This document shows, one piece after another, positions 17,305-25,915 of a stretch of 64,000 bases of DNA; position 1 is the first letter of the stretch; each line of letters begins with the position of its first letter. Both the position numbers and the translations under genes were made by a program. Origin of the DNA: Stieleria mannarensis (GTDB lineage: Bacteria > Planctomycetota > Planctomycetia > Pirellulales > Pirellulaceae). The notes below the pieces were generated by a model. That model had not been told where the DNA came from. It saw only the letters and a program-made list of their open reading frames with translations, and did no database searches. Location of the stretch: contig NZ_JACEHH010000016.1 in assembly GCF_014154935.1 (NCBI RefSeq), positions 62,001 to 126,000 of the forward strand, read 5' to 3'.

Positions 17305-18717
17305 ATGTCAACCGACGCGCCTGCCGAACCGAAATCCGAAATCGGCGAAATCAACAAGTACAATTTCCGCACCGAGACGACCGGCGTCTTCAAGGCGAAG
17401 AAGGGAATCAACCGCGAAATCGTCAACCAGATCTCTGACATCAAAGGCGAACCGGACTGGATGCGAGAGTTCCGGCTGCGTTCGCTGGAGATTTTCGAGT
17501 CCAAGCCGATGCCCAAGTGGGGCGGGGCGATCGACATCGATTTCCAGGACATCTACTACTACCTGAAGCCGACCGATCATCAGGGAAAGACTTGGGACGA
17601 CGTCCCGCAAGAGATCAAGGACACGTTCGACAAGCTGGGGATTCCCGAAGCAGAAAAGAAATTCCTGGCCGGGGTGAAGGCCCAGTTCGAAAGCGAAGTC
17701 GTCTACGGTTCGCTGGAAGAGGACTTGGCGAAAAAGGGTGTCATCTTCACCGATACCGACACCGCCGTCCGCGAACACCCGGAATTGTTGCGCGAGTACT
17801 TTGGCAAGATCATCCCGCCGGAGGACAACAAGTTTGCCGCCCTCAATAGCGCGGTCTGGTCCGGCGGATCGTTCATCTACATCCCCAAGGGCGTGTCGAT
17901 CGATTTCCCGCTGCAAGCGTATTTCCGCATCAATGCCGAAAGCATGGGGCAATTTGAACGCACGCTGATCTTGGTCGATGAAGGTGCCAACGTGCACTAC
18001 GTCGAAGGCTGCACGGCGCCGATGTACAGCACCGAATCGTTGCACAGCGCGGTGGTCGAAGTCGTCGTCAAACGCAACGCGCGGTGTCGGTACACGACCA
18101 TCCAAAACTGGGCCAACAACATTTACAACTTGGTCACCAAACGGGCGTATGCCTACGGCGACGCGACCATGGAATGGGTCGACGGAAACTTGGGCAGCAA
18201 GTTGACGATGAAGTACCCGGCCGTGCACATGAAGGAACCCGGGGCGCGCGGCGAAATCCTGTCGATCGCGTTCTCCAGTGCCGGGCAACACCAGGACGCC
18301 GGCGCGAAACTGGTGCACGAGGCGCCCAACACCACCGGGCAAATCATCAGCAAGAGCATCAGTAAGAACGGCGGTCGCAGCAGTTACCGCGGTCTGGTCG
18401 CGGTGCACCCCGGTGCCCACAACAGCAAGAACAATGTCGTCTGTGACGCGTTGATCTTGGACCCGGAAAGCCGCAGCGACACGTACCCGTACATCGAGAT
18501 CAGCGAGCAGGATGTTCAAATCGGCCACGAGGCCAGCGTGTCTCGGATCGGCGAAGAACAGATGTTCTACCTGCTCTCCCGCGGACTGTCCGAGCAGGAA
18601 GCGAGCACGATGATCGTCAACGGGTTCATCGAGCCGTTGGTCAAAGAGCTGCCGATGGAATACGCGATCGAAATGAACCGCTTGATCCAACTGCAAATGG
18701 AAGGCAGCGTCGGATAA
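17305..18717 (+). CDS. sufB: Fe-S assembly scaffold SufB
   Basis: 470 residues from ATG 17305, with GGAG 9-10 bases upstream; the TTG at 17290 would add five residues. The beta-helix core includes [30 protein letters not shown] with the conserved Cys, NAEIQN-like [18 protein letters not shown], and the SufB hallmark [20 protein letters not shown]. SufB forms the SufBC2D complex on which clusters are built. The gene lies 89 bp after sufC. Confidence 0.97.
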   Translation: MSTDAPAEPKSEIGEINKYNFRTETTGVFKAKKGINREIVNQISDIKGEPDWMREFRLRSLEIFESKPMPKWGGAIDIDFQDIYYYLKPTDHQGKTWDDVPQEIKDTFDKLGIPEAEKKFLAGVKAQFESEVVYGSLEEDLAKKGVIFTDTDTAVREHPELLREYFGKIIPPEDNKFAALNSAVWSGGSFIYIPKGVSIDFPLQAYFRINAESMGQFERTLILVDEGANVHYVEGCTAPMYSTESLHSAVVEVVVKRNARCRYTTIQNWANNIYNLVTKRAYAYGDATMEWVDGNLGSKLTMKYPAVHMKEPGARGEILSIAFSSAGQHQDAGAKLVHEAPNTTGQIISKSISKNGGRSSYRGLVAVHPGAHNSKNNVVCDALILDPESRSDTYPYIEISEQDVQIGHEASVSRIGEEQMFYLLSRGLSEQEASTMIVNGFIEPLVKELPMEYAIEMNRLIQLQMEGSVG

Positions 18718-18723
18718 GGAATC

Positions 18724-18836
18724 TGAGCCGGTGGCGTTAGCCCATTGCCACCTACTTTATGAGCCGACGGCGCTAGCCGCGGGCCTTGGATTGCCCTTCG
18801 AGCCCGTAAGGCCCGAGGCTAGCGCCTTCGGCTTAC
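18724..18836. repeat. R5 inverted-pair repeat (GAGCCGACGGCGCTAGCC type) in the sufB-sufD gap
   Basis: A full element at 18760-18836: TGAGCCGACGGCGCTAGCC on the left, and on the right a segment whose complement reads TAAGCCGAAGGCGCTAGCCT. A degenerate unit TGAGCCGGTGGCGTTAGCCC lies just before it (18724). The same family occurs at 22889-22966. It sits inside the suf operon, where a strong RNA hairpin could influence sufD expression. Confidence 0.85.
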
Positions 18837-18947
18837 GTCAAACGAGCGTTTCACCACCGCAGGCCTCGGCCGCATCCTCGCAAACGCCGCCGGGCCGACC
18901 GCCACGTCAACCCACACAGAAATCAAAACCAATCCAACAAATTTTCC

Positions 18948-20267
18948 ATGTCACAAACCATCACACACGCCTTTGATGCCGCCGGGTTTGACGCCTTGCT
19001 CGCCAGCCAATCCGAACCGGATTGGTTGACGACGTTGCGCCGCGAAGCGTTCGAACATGCCCAGGCGATGCAGTGGCCCGAGCGCCGCCACGAGGAGTGG
19101 ATTCGGACCGATATCCGGATGTTCCAGCTGGCGAAGTTCGGTCTGCCCGCGCTCAAACCGTCCGACTGCCAGCTCGCCGACACCGATCAGGTGCATCAGC
19201 TGGTCCAAGGCGTCGAATTGGGCGGCCGCGTTGAAACGGTCGACGGATGCATCACCAAGGCATCGCTGGACGAGGACTTGGCGGCCAAGGGCGTCGTCTT
19301 CGGCAGCCTGTCCGAGATCGCACAGTCGCACCCCGAACTGGTTCGTCCCTACTTGTTCACCGCGTTCGATCCCGATCATGACAAGTTCGCCGCCTTGCAT
19401 GCGGCCTTCATGTCCGGCGGTCAGTTCCTGTATGTGCCCCGCGGTGTTGTTGTCGATCGTCCGCTGCACATCGGATCCATTTTGACCGACGGCGGCACCG
19501 ACACGACGCACACGCTGGTGGTTCTAGAGGACGGTGCCGAAGCCACTCTGCTACACGAGTCCAACAGCACCGATTCCGGCAACGCCGGCTTGCACCTCGG
19601 ATCGATCGAGTTGGTACAGAAACCGGGGTCGCACCTCCGCTATGTCAATCTGCAGGAGTGGGGGCACAAGACCTACCACTTTGCCCAACAAAAAGCGGTG
19701 ATCGACCGCGATTGCTCGTTGCAGTGGACCATCGCCGCGATGGGATCACTGCTGTCAAAGGTTAACCAGTCGGTCGATTTGATCGGCCCGGGGGCGTACA
19801 GCCAAGTCAACGGCGTGATGTTCACCGAGGCCCGCCAACACCTGGCCTACCACACCCTGCAGCACCACAAAGCCGAGAGTTGCCGCAGCGACTTTCTGTA
19901 CAAGGCGGCTCAACAGGACAAGAGCCGGACGGTTTGGCGCGGCATGATCAAAGTCGATCCGGCGGCCCAGAAGACCGACGGTTACCAGCGCAATGACAAT
20001 CTGGTGCTGTCCAATCACGCCCGAGCGGATTCGATTCCGGGGCTGGAGATCGAAGCCGATGACGTCCGCTGTACCCACGGCAGCACGACCGCCAAGGTGG
20101 ACGAGGATCAGATCTTCTACGCCCGCTGCCGCGGTTTTACTCGCAAAGAAGCAACCCGTATGATTGTGACCGGGTTCTTCCAGCAGATTTTCGATCGAAT
20201 CACGATCGAAAGCGTCCGCGAGGCCCTGGGTGCGGCGATCGCACGTCAAGTCCGAGAATACGCGTGA
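18948..20267 (+). CDS. sufD: Fe-S assembly protein SufD
   Basis: 439 residues, partner of SufB in the SufBC2D scaffold. The N-terminal helical region (DWLTTLRREAFEHAQAMQWP) precedes the beta-helix core, which repeats SufB-like features: KFAALHAAFMSGGQFLYVPR, SLQWTIAAMGSLLSKVNQ, and the SufD end LEIEADDVRCTHGSTTAKVD with DQIFYARCRGF. It follows sufB after a 230-bp gap filled by R5 repeats. The DUF59 gene follows 12 bp downstream. Confidence 0.95.
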   Translation: MSQTITHAFDAAGFDALLASQSEPDWLTTLRREAFEHAQAMQWPERRHEEWIRTDIRMFQLAKFGLPALKPSDCQLADTDQVHQLVQGVELGGRVETVDGCITKASLDEDLAAKGVVFGSLSEIAQSHPELVRPYLFTAFDPDHDKFAALHAAFMSGGQFLYVPRGVVVDRPLHIGSILTDGGTDTTHTLVVLEDGAEATLLHESNSTDSGNAGLHLGSIELVQKPGSHLRYVNLQEWGHKTYHFAQQKAVIDRDCSLQWTIAAMGSLLSKVNQSVDLIGPGAYSQVNGVMFTEARQHLAYHTLQHHKAESCRSDFLYKAAQQDKSRTVWRGMIKVDPAAQKTDGYQRNDNLVLSNHARADSIPGLEIEADDVRCTHGSTTAKVDEDQIFYARCRGFTRKEATRMIVTGFFQQIFDRITIESVREALGAAIARQVREYA

Positions 20268-20279
20268 AAGGAACAAAAA

Positions 20280-20600
20280 ATGGCACTTGCCGAAGATAAG
20301 GTCCGTGAATCGCTGAAGCAGGTGATCGACCCGGAGTTATACGTTAACATTGTGGACTTGGGGCTGATCTATGTCGTCGAAATTGGGGACGAGAAAGAAG
20401 ACGGGCGTCACGATGTGAAGATCGAGATGACGATGACCAGCCCGATGTGCCCCGCGGGGCCACAGTTGGTCGCCGGCACCAAGGCGGCGGCCGAAGAGCT
20501 TGAGGAAGTCGATGCGTGTGAAGTCAAGGTGGTGATGGAGCCGGCGTGGTCGCCGGACCGCATGACGGACGAAGCACGCGATCATTTGGGCATTTTTTAA
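20280..20600 (+). CDS. DUF59/MIP18-family Fe-S maturation protein (SufT-like)
   Basis: 106 residues. The DUF59 signature is clear: KQVIDPELYVNIVDLGLIYV near the N-terminus, then EMTMTSPMCPAGPQL with the conserved Cys, and VVMEPAWSPDRMTDEAR. Members (SufT, PaaD-like, MIP18) help deliver or mature Fe-S clusters. The ATG at 20280 has an AAGGAA upstream and lies 12 bp after sufD. The next gene begins 12 bp after its stop, so the suf unit appears to run on into the cofactor genes. Confidence 0.9.
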   Translation: MALAEDKVRESLKQVIDPELYVNIVDLGLIYVVEIGDEKEDGRHDVKIEMTMTSPMCPAGPQLVAGTKAAAEELEEVDACEVKVVMEPAWSPDRMTDEARDHLGIF

Positions 20601-20612
20601 GGGATTGGCGCA

Positions 20613-21629
20613 TTGAAGGTTTTCGTCGGGGAATACATCTGCGGCGGCGGCGTCGCGGATCAAACGATCGACCAAATTCCACCGTCGCTTCGTATGGAGG
20701 GTGAAGCGATGCTTCGCGCTCTGGTGGAAGATCTGTCTGCGTTCTCCGAAACAACGGTCGTTCTGGAAGACCGATTCGAAATCGCAGTCAATGCCACACA
20801 AACGGTGCCCTTCCACGCCGACAAGCCTCTGTGGGCTCAATGGGTCGCCGCGGCCAAAGATTGTGATGCGGCGTTGATCATCGCGCCGGAGACGGACGGG
20901 TTGATGGCCAAAGGCGTCGCGGCGCTCCGCAGCAGCGGCGTGGAGGTGATCGCCGGCAGCGGCGATTTCTTACGCGTCGCCAGCGATAAACTTCTCACCG
21001 CCCAAGTGCTGCACAGTTCCGGCGTCGCACACCCGCCCTACATCGCCGTCGGAGACGAACGAATGGTCGGTGTGGTCGCCGGGTGCGAGCGATTTGTTGT
21101 CAAACCACGCGACGGCTGTGGCACGCTGGCGATCCAGACCTACGACGATTTTCGCGAAGCACGCAAGGCACTCAACCAAGGTGCCCTGATGCAAGGCTGG
21201 GTTCCCGGTCGCAGCATCTCGATCTCGCTCCTTTCCTCCGGCAACTATCAAACGTTCCTACCGGCGGTGTCCCAGGAGATCAGTGACGGCGTCTGCGAGT
21301 ACATCGGCGGTTGCGGACCGCTGAACAACAACGCTCAACGACGTGCGACCGCGCTCGCCGCCCGAGCCATCGCCGCAATGCCGCCCACCGCGCGCGGATT
21401 CGTCGGACTGGATTTGATCCTGGGTGAAACGCCGAGTGACGATTGCATTGTCGAAATCAATCCCCGCCTGACGACCTCCTATGTCGGTTTGCGTGAAATG
21501 ATCCACGGCAACCTGGCGGCACGTCTGTTCGACATCGAAACCGGACCGGTCAGTTGCAAGGCCAGCGTCAACTCGGTCCACTGGACCGCCGACGGGAAAG
21601 TGAAAATCGACACGCCCGAGACCGTGTAG
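20613..21629 (+). CDS. ATP-grasp ligase, MfnD-like (methanofuran/methylofuran type)
   Basis: 338 residues starting at TTG 20613. ATP-grasp features include the lead-in SGVAHPPYIAVGD, the nucleotide-binding FVVKPRDGCGTLAIQ, and the metal-binding end GFVGLDLILGE with IVEINPRLTTSYVGL. The N-terminus (MKVFVGEYICGGGVADQ) resembles ATP-grasp proteins in H4MPT-linked C1 gene clusters; the characterised MfnD joins tyramine to glutamate in methanofuran synthesis. The assignment to this step relies on the neighbours: an MfnF-type and an MfnE-type gene follow. It is only 12 bp downstream of the DUF59 gene. Confidence 0.72.
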   Translation: MKVFVGEYICGGGVADQTIDQIPPSLRMEGEAMLRALVEDLSAFSETTVVLEDRFEIAVNATQTVPFHADKPLWAQWVAAAKDCDAALIIAPETDGLMAKGVAALRSSGVEVIAGSGDFLRVASDKLLTAQVLHSSGVAHPPYIAVGDERMVGVVAGCERFVVKPRDGCGTLAIQTYDDFREARKALNQGALMQGWVPGRSISISLLSSGNYQTFLPAVSQEISDGVCEYIGGCGPLNNNAQRRATALAARAIAAMPPTARGFVGLDLILGETPSDDCIVEINPRLTTSYVGLREMIHGNLAARLFDIETGPVSCKASVNSVHWTADGKVKIDTPETV

Positions 21630-21633
21630 TTCT

Positions 21634-21852
21634 GTGGGATAGGCTTCCAGCCTGTCATCACCAGCTTGGTTTTCGGGTAGTGGACCAGGCGACGAGTCCT
21701 TCCGAGGTCAGCGCGTGGCAAAGCTTCGCGTTTTAGACGCCGAGTTCGGAGAACACGGCGACATTCGGAACGCATCGTCCACCCGAAAACAGAGTTGCGG
21801 CGGCATCCCAGCCTGCCATCCCCGTTGTCGACAGGCTGGAAGCCTATCCCAC
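21634..21852. repeat. Nested repeat: R4 pair enclosing an R2-like pair
   Basis: R4 units face each other at 21634-21656 and 21830-21852. Between them GTTTTCGGGTAGTGGAC (21669-21685) faces GTCCACCCGAAAAC (21777-21790), and the left part continues CAGGCGACGAGTCC as in R2. Almost the whole 240-bp gap between the two cofactor genes is repeat. Confidence 0.8.
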
Positions 21853-21868
21853 GCTCTCTCCCGTCACC

Positions 21869-22891
21869 ATGTTAATCCCATCCCCCGAATCGCAGCATGC
21901 CACTCTCGGGGTCGATATCGGCGGGGCCAACCTGAAATACGCCGACACCACGGGGCGTGCTTCGTCGGTCGAATTTCCTCTTTGGATGCGGCCCGATGAT
22001 CTGGCCGGCCAACTGCAATCCGATCTCGCCAGTTATCCCGATGTCACGCAGCTGGTGGTGACGATGACGGGCGAACTGGCGGATTGTTTTCTTGACCGTG
22101 CCGCAGGTGTCCAGCACATCGTCGATCAAGTCTGCCGGGCGGCGAAACGATGCGGATGGGCGGCACCGAGTTTCTATGCCGTCGACGGGCAATTCCACTC
22201 CGCCGACGGGGCGATGCAGAACGTTGATCTGGTCGCCGCGGCCAACTGGCATGCGCTGGCAAACTGGGTCGCTCGGCGGTTTGCCCCGCAGTTGACCTCC
22301 GGCGGGCTGTTGGTCGACATCGGCTCGACGACAACCGATCTGATTCCGCTGCGTGCCGGATCGATCGCCACCAGCAGTCGCACCGACTTCGATCGATTGG
22401 CCGAAGGGTCACTCGTTTACGTCGGCGGCGGCCGCACCCCGGTTTGCTCACTGGTCGATCATCTGGATTTTAACGGGCGTGCCGTCCCGGTGATGCGAGA
22501 AGTGTTTGCGACGATGGATGACGTGCGATTGCTGTTGGGATTTCAGCCCGGTGACGGATCGGATTGCCGCTCTGCCGATGGCAAGCCCCGCGACAGCTTT
22601 CACGCCGCCAACCGGATCGCACGGATGATTGGGCTGGACCATCGAACGGTTGCCACCGAGACGGCGACGGACTTGGCGGCCCAAGTGCATCAGCGGGCAC
22701 GTGATCTGGTGCGTGCTGCGATCGATTCATTGGGAAGCGAGGGGCCGCTGATTGTCAGCGGGCACTGCAGCGATTTGATGCCCGACAACGCCGACGGCCG
22801 CGAGGTCATTTCGCTGCCCGAAACACTCGGGGACCAAGTTTCTCGCTCCGCCCCGGCTTATGCTATGGCACAGTTATTCGCCCAAAAATGA
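21869..22891 (+). CDS. H4MPT-linked C1 pathway protein, MfnF/hydantoinase-like
   Basis: 340 residues with an actin/hydantoinase-like ATPase fold: LGVDIGGANLKYAD at the N-terminus, VTMTGELADCFLDRAAGVQH, and GGLLVDIGSTTTDLIPLRAG in the middle. These are the landmarks of the family called probable H4MPT-linked C1 transfer pathway protein, whose archaeal member MfnF couples the furan moiety to the tyramine-glutamate arm of methanofuran. Planctomycetes are known to carry H4MPT-linked C1 genes. The stop TGA (22889-22891) is the first three bases of an R5 repeat. Confidence 0.8.
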   Translation: MLIPSPESQHATLGVDIGGANLKYADTTGRASSVEFPLWMRPDDLAGQLQSDLASYPDVTQLVVTMTGELADCFLDRAAGVQHIVDQVCRAAKRCGWAAPSFYAVDGQFHSADGAMQNVDLVAAANWHALANWVARRFAPQLTSGGLLVDIGSTTTDLIPLRAGSIATSSRTDFDRLAEGSLVYVGGGRTPVCSLVDHLDFNGRAVPVMREVFATMDDVRLLLGFQPGDGSDCRSADGKPRDSFHAANRIARMIGLDHRTVATETATDLAAQVHQRARDLVRAAIDSLGSEGPLIVSGHCSDLMPDNADGREVISLPETLGDQVSRSAPAYAMAQLFAQK

Positions 22892-22966
22892 GCCGACGGC
22901 GCTAGCCACGGGCCCCATGGTGACAACATTGCCCCTGCAGGCGCCGTGGCTAGCGCCCTCGGCTCA
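22889..22966. repeat. R5 inverted-pair repeat overlapping a stop codon
   Basis: TGAGCCGACGGCGCTAGCCA on the left and, as complement of the right arm, TGAGCCGAGGGCGCTAGCCA. The left end supplies the TGA stop of the MfnF-like gene. Confidence 0.88.
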
Positions 22967-23011
22967 CGCGTCGGGCTCGTGCCTGTTGACCAATACCAAA
23001 ATTCACTCTCC

Positions 23012-23587
23012 ATGCGACGTGTCCTGAAAATCGGCGGTAGCCTGCTCTTGCGAGAATCACTTGCCGGATCGATCCAGTCGTGGGTCGCGTCGCAACCGCC
23101 GGCGCAGACCATCGCGATCGTCGGCGGCGGAGAATTGATCGATGCGGTGCGTCGCTTGGATGCCATGTTTCCCAGCCCACCGGCCTGGGTGCATTGGCAG
23201 TGTGTCGGCTTGTTGCGAACGACGTTTGAATGGCTGGGACGACAATTGGACCCGTGGCAGCTTGAATCGACGGCGAAGGATTTTGGGCGGATGAAGCGAC
23301 AGCACGATTTTGGGAACCACTTGGTCGCCGTCGACGCGTTCTATCACGCGGAGTCCATTTCGCCGTTGCCCGAAGACTGGACGACGACCACCGACGCGAT
23401 CGCGGGATGGTTGTCGATCCTGACCGACGCCGATGAATTGGTGTTGTTGAAATCCTGCGACGTCGATGATTCTCTGTCCCTGGATGAACTGGCACAACGG
23501 CAGATCGTCGACGCTGCGTTGCCGAACTTGGCCGACCGTTTGCCGCCGCTTCGATTGGTCAACTTTGCCGCGGAGGCTGGTCGATGA
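23012..23587 (+). CDS. Amino acid kinase-family protein, MfnE-like
   Basis: 191 residues from ATG 23012; upstream in-frame codons are translated R5 repeat and are excluded. The N-terminus RRVLKIGGSLL and the following TIAIVGGGELIDAVR are classical amino acid kinase ATP-site motifs, and WLSILTDADELVLLKSCDVD is also typical. The protein is short for the superfamily, which fits MfnE-type kinases that phosphorylate the aminomethylfuran precursor of methanofuran. Function is inferred mainly from adjacency to the MfnD- and MfnF-like genes. Its TGA overlaps the next ATG (ATGA). Confidence 0.7.
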   Translation: MRRVLKIGGSLLLRESLAGSIQSWVASQPPAQTIAIVGGGELIDAVRRLDAMFPSPPAWVHWQCVGLLRTTFEWLGRQLDPWQLESTAKDFGRMKRQHDFGNHLVAVDAFYHAESISPLPEDWTTTTDAIAGWLSILTDADELVLLKSCDVDDSLSLDELAQRQIVDAALPNLADRLPPLRLVNFAAEAGR

Positions 23588-25317
23588 CGGCGATTCTGGG
23601 ACTGTCCGCCTTCTACCACGATTCTGCCGCCGCGTTATTGGTCGATGGTGAAGTCGTCGCCGCGGCACAAGAAGAGCGGTTCACTCGCACGAAACACGAT
23701 GCCGGGTTCCCCACCCACGCGATCGACTTTTGCTTGACCCAAGCCGGCATCACCGCCGGCGACTTGGACTACGTCGGCTTTTACGAAAAGCCGTTGTTGA
23801 AGTTTGACCGCTTGCTGGAAACCTACCTCTCGTTTGCCCCCCAAGGGTTCCGCTCGTTTTGGAAAGCGATGCCCGCGTGGATGACGGAAAAACTGCATCT
23901 ACGGCGTGAGATCCGACGCGGGCTCGGGAATCAATACCGGCGGCGGATCGCGTTCTGTCATCACCATCAGTCGCATGCCGCCAGCGCGTTTTACCCATCG
24001 CCCTTCGATCAGGCAGCCATCTTGACCATGGACGGCGTCGGCGAATGGGCCACGACGACGATGGGGATGGGGCGAGGAAATTCGATTGAGTTGACCGATG
24101 AAATCCGATTCCCCCACTCACTCGGTCTGCTCTACTCCGCCTTCACGTACTATTGTGGTTTTCGAGTCAATTCGGGGGAGTACAAGCTGATGGGCTTGGC
24201 CCCCTACGGCCAGCCCAAGTATGTCGACCTGATCAAAGATCGGTTGGTGACGATTCATGACGATGGTTCCTTTCACCTAAATCTCGACTACTTCGGTTAT
24301 TGCCAGTCGTTGCGGATGACGACGCCTAAGTTCCATCGTCTGTTTGGAAGGTCGCCGCGGCAAAGGGACAGCGAGATCGAGGGTCTGGATCGCGACCTGG
24401 CCGCTTCGGTGCAGGTGGTGACCGAAGAGATCGTGTTGCGGTCGGCGCGACATCTGCATGAAAAGACGAAAGCCACCAACCTCTGCCTGGCCGGCGGCGT
24501 CGCACTCAACTGCGTCGCCAACGGACGCGTGCTTCGCGAAGGCCCCTTTGATTCGATCTGGATTCAACCGGCCGCCGGGGATGCCGGTGGCGCCTTGGGG
24601 ATCTCGCAATTTATCTGGCATCAACTGCTCGACAAGCCACGGCGACCCCTGCCATGCGACTCGCAACGCGGCAGCCTGCTGGGGCCGGAGTACTCGAGCG
24701 AGCAGGTGCGCGCGGTGCTGGATCGTCGCGGTGCGGTTTACGAATCGATCGCCGACCCAGCGGAGCTGGACCGCAGGACGGCGGCGCTGTTGGCCGACGG
24801 GATGGTGGTGGGGCGATTCGACGGGCGGGCGGAATTCGGCCCGCGGGCATTGGGCAACCGCAGTATCCTGGGCGACCCGCGGCGACGCGACATGCAGTCG
24901 ACGATGAATCTGAAAATCAAGTTTCGTGAATCGTTCCGGCCCTTCGCGCCCGCCGTTCTACTGGACCACGTCGGCGACCATTTTGATTTGGACGACGGAC
25001 AGACCAGCCCCTACATGTTGCTGGTGTGCCAAACGAAAAGCGATGCGTTACCGGCCGTCACGCACGTCGACGGATCGGCCCGCGTGCAAACGGTGGATAA
25101 GGAGAAAAATCCGCGATTCGAAGCGCTGCTGGCGGAGTTTTACCGCCAAACCGGGTGCCCGGTGCTGATCAACACCAGCTTTAACGTCCGCGGCGAGCCG
25201 ATCGTCGGTTCACCGGACGACGCGTATCGCTGCTTCATGAAGACTCACATGGACGCACTGGTGGTGGGCGATTGTTTGTTGATCAAGGAGCGGCAACGGG
25301 AAGCGAAGGCAGAATGA
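23584..25317 (+). CDS. NodU/CmcH-family carbamoyltransferase
   Basis: 577 residues. The N-terminal Kae1-like domain starts ILGLSAFYHDSAAALLVDGE, and CHHHQSHAASAFYPS carries the metal-binding HxxxH, with the acidic ligand in LTMDGVGEWATTT. The C-terminal YrdC-like domain contains GRFDGRAEFGPRALGNRSIL, INTSFNVRGEPIV and the ending DALVVGDCLL. Family members carbamoylate hydroxyl groups of sugars or antibiotics using carbamoyl phosphate and ATP. The acceptor here is unknown. SxtJ- and DUF5989-type membrane genes follow, a recurrent trio. The stop lies inside GGCAGAATGA, an R8 unit. Confidence 0.9.
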   Translation: MTAILGLSAFYHDSAAALLVDGEVVAAAQEERFTRTKHDAGFPTHAIDFCLTQAGITAGDLDYVGFYEKPLLKFDRLLETYLSFAPQGFRSFWKAMPAWMTEKLHLRREIRRGLGNQYRRRIAFCHHHQSHAASAFYPSPFDQAAILTMDGVGEWATTTMGMGRGNSIELTDEIRFPHSLGLLYSAFTYYCGFRVNSGEYKLMGLAPYGQPKYVDLIKDRLVTIHDDGSFHLNLDYFGYCQSLRMTTPKFHRLFGRSPRQRDSEIEGLDRDLAASVQVVTEEIVLRSARHLHEKTKATNLCLAGGVALNCVANGRVLREGPFDSIWIQPAAGDAGGALGISQFIWHQLLDKPRRPLPCDSQRGSLLGPEYSSEQVRAVLDRRGAVYESIADPAELDRRTAALLADGMVVGRFDGRAEFGPRALGNRSILGDPRRRDMQSTMNLKIKFRESFRPFAPAVLLDHVGDHFDLDDGQTSPYMLLVCQTKSDALPAVTHVDGSARVQTVDKEKNPRFEALLAEFYRQTGCPVLINTSFNVRGEPIVGSPDDAYRCFMKTHMDALVVGDCLLIKERQREAKAE

Positions 25318-25467
25318 AATGCCAGCGGGAAGCGTCAGCGAGCGGCCCGTGCTTGGGATTGCGTGCAACGGGAAGGAGGCAGAATGATGAAGTGGCGGAT
25401 GATTAAGTAAGGCGATCAGGTGTGGGGGGATTTGTCTGATTATCATTCTGCCCCGTATCATTCTGTC
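25308..25467. repeat. R8 and R9 repeats after the carbamoyltransferase gene
   Basis: GGCAGAATGA at the gene end, then R9 (TGCCAGCGGGAAGCGTCAGC, continuing GAGCGGCCCGTG) at 25320-25351, also present at 29594-29626. GGCAGAATGAT (25378) then faces ATCATTCTGCC and ATCATTCTGTC (25442-25466). Confidence 0.85.
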
Positions 25468-25514
25468 TTCTTTCTCTCAACAGCACGTTCCCCCCGCCGC
25501 CAATCAACACACTC

Positions 25515-25907
25515 ATGCCCCCCCCGACCGCATCGCAGCAACGTTATTTCGGGATCGCCATCGCGGCGGCATTATTGATGCTGGCCTGGATCGGTTGGCG
25601 TGCGATCAGATCGCCGCTCCTGTCCGGCGGGCTGGTTGTCGCGGCGTTGGGCCTGGCGTCTGTGTATTATTTGATCCCGGCGTCACAGCCAAAACTGATG
25701 GCGTTTTTTCACGCGATCACGTTCCCGATCCGCTGGACTGCCACGATCGTTGTGCTGGGAATCGTTTATTATGCAGTGGTGACGCCGGTGTCGATCTGGT
25801 TTCGCCTGAGCGGCAAATCGATCCGCAAATCCGATCCCGACGCGCGATCCAACTGGCGATCGATCGAATTGCCATCGGATCCGGAATCCTACTTCAGAAC
25901 GTTTTAA
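25515..25907 (+). CDS. SxtJ-like small membrane protein
   Basis: 130 residues with about three hydrophobic segments (YFGIAIAAALLMLAWIGW, GGLVVAALGLASVYYLIPA, IRWTATIVVLGIVYYAVVTP) and a polar C-terminus (RKSDPDARSNWRSIELPSDP). This topology and the position right after a NodU-type carbamoyltransferase match the SxtJ family named from saxitoxin clusters. No biochemical role is established for the family that I can cite. The ATG at 25515 is the only suitable start. Confidence 0.75.
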   Translation: MPPPTASQQRYFGIAIAAALLMLAWIGWRAIRSPLLSGGLVVAALGLASVYYLIPASQPKLMAFFHAITFPIRWTATIVVLGIVYYAVVTPVSIWFRLSGKSIRKSDPDARSNWRSIELPSDPESYFRTF

Positions 25908-25915
25908 AGACCACG

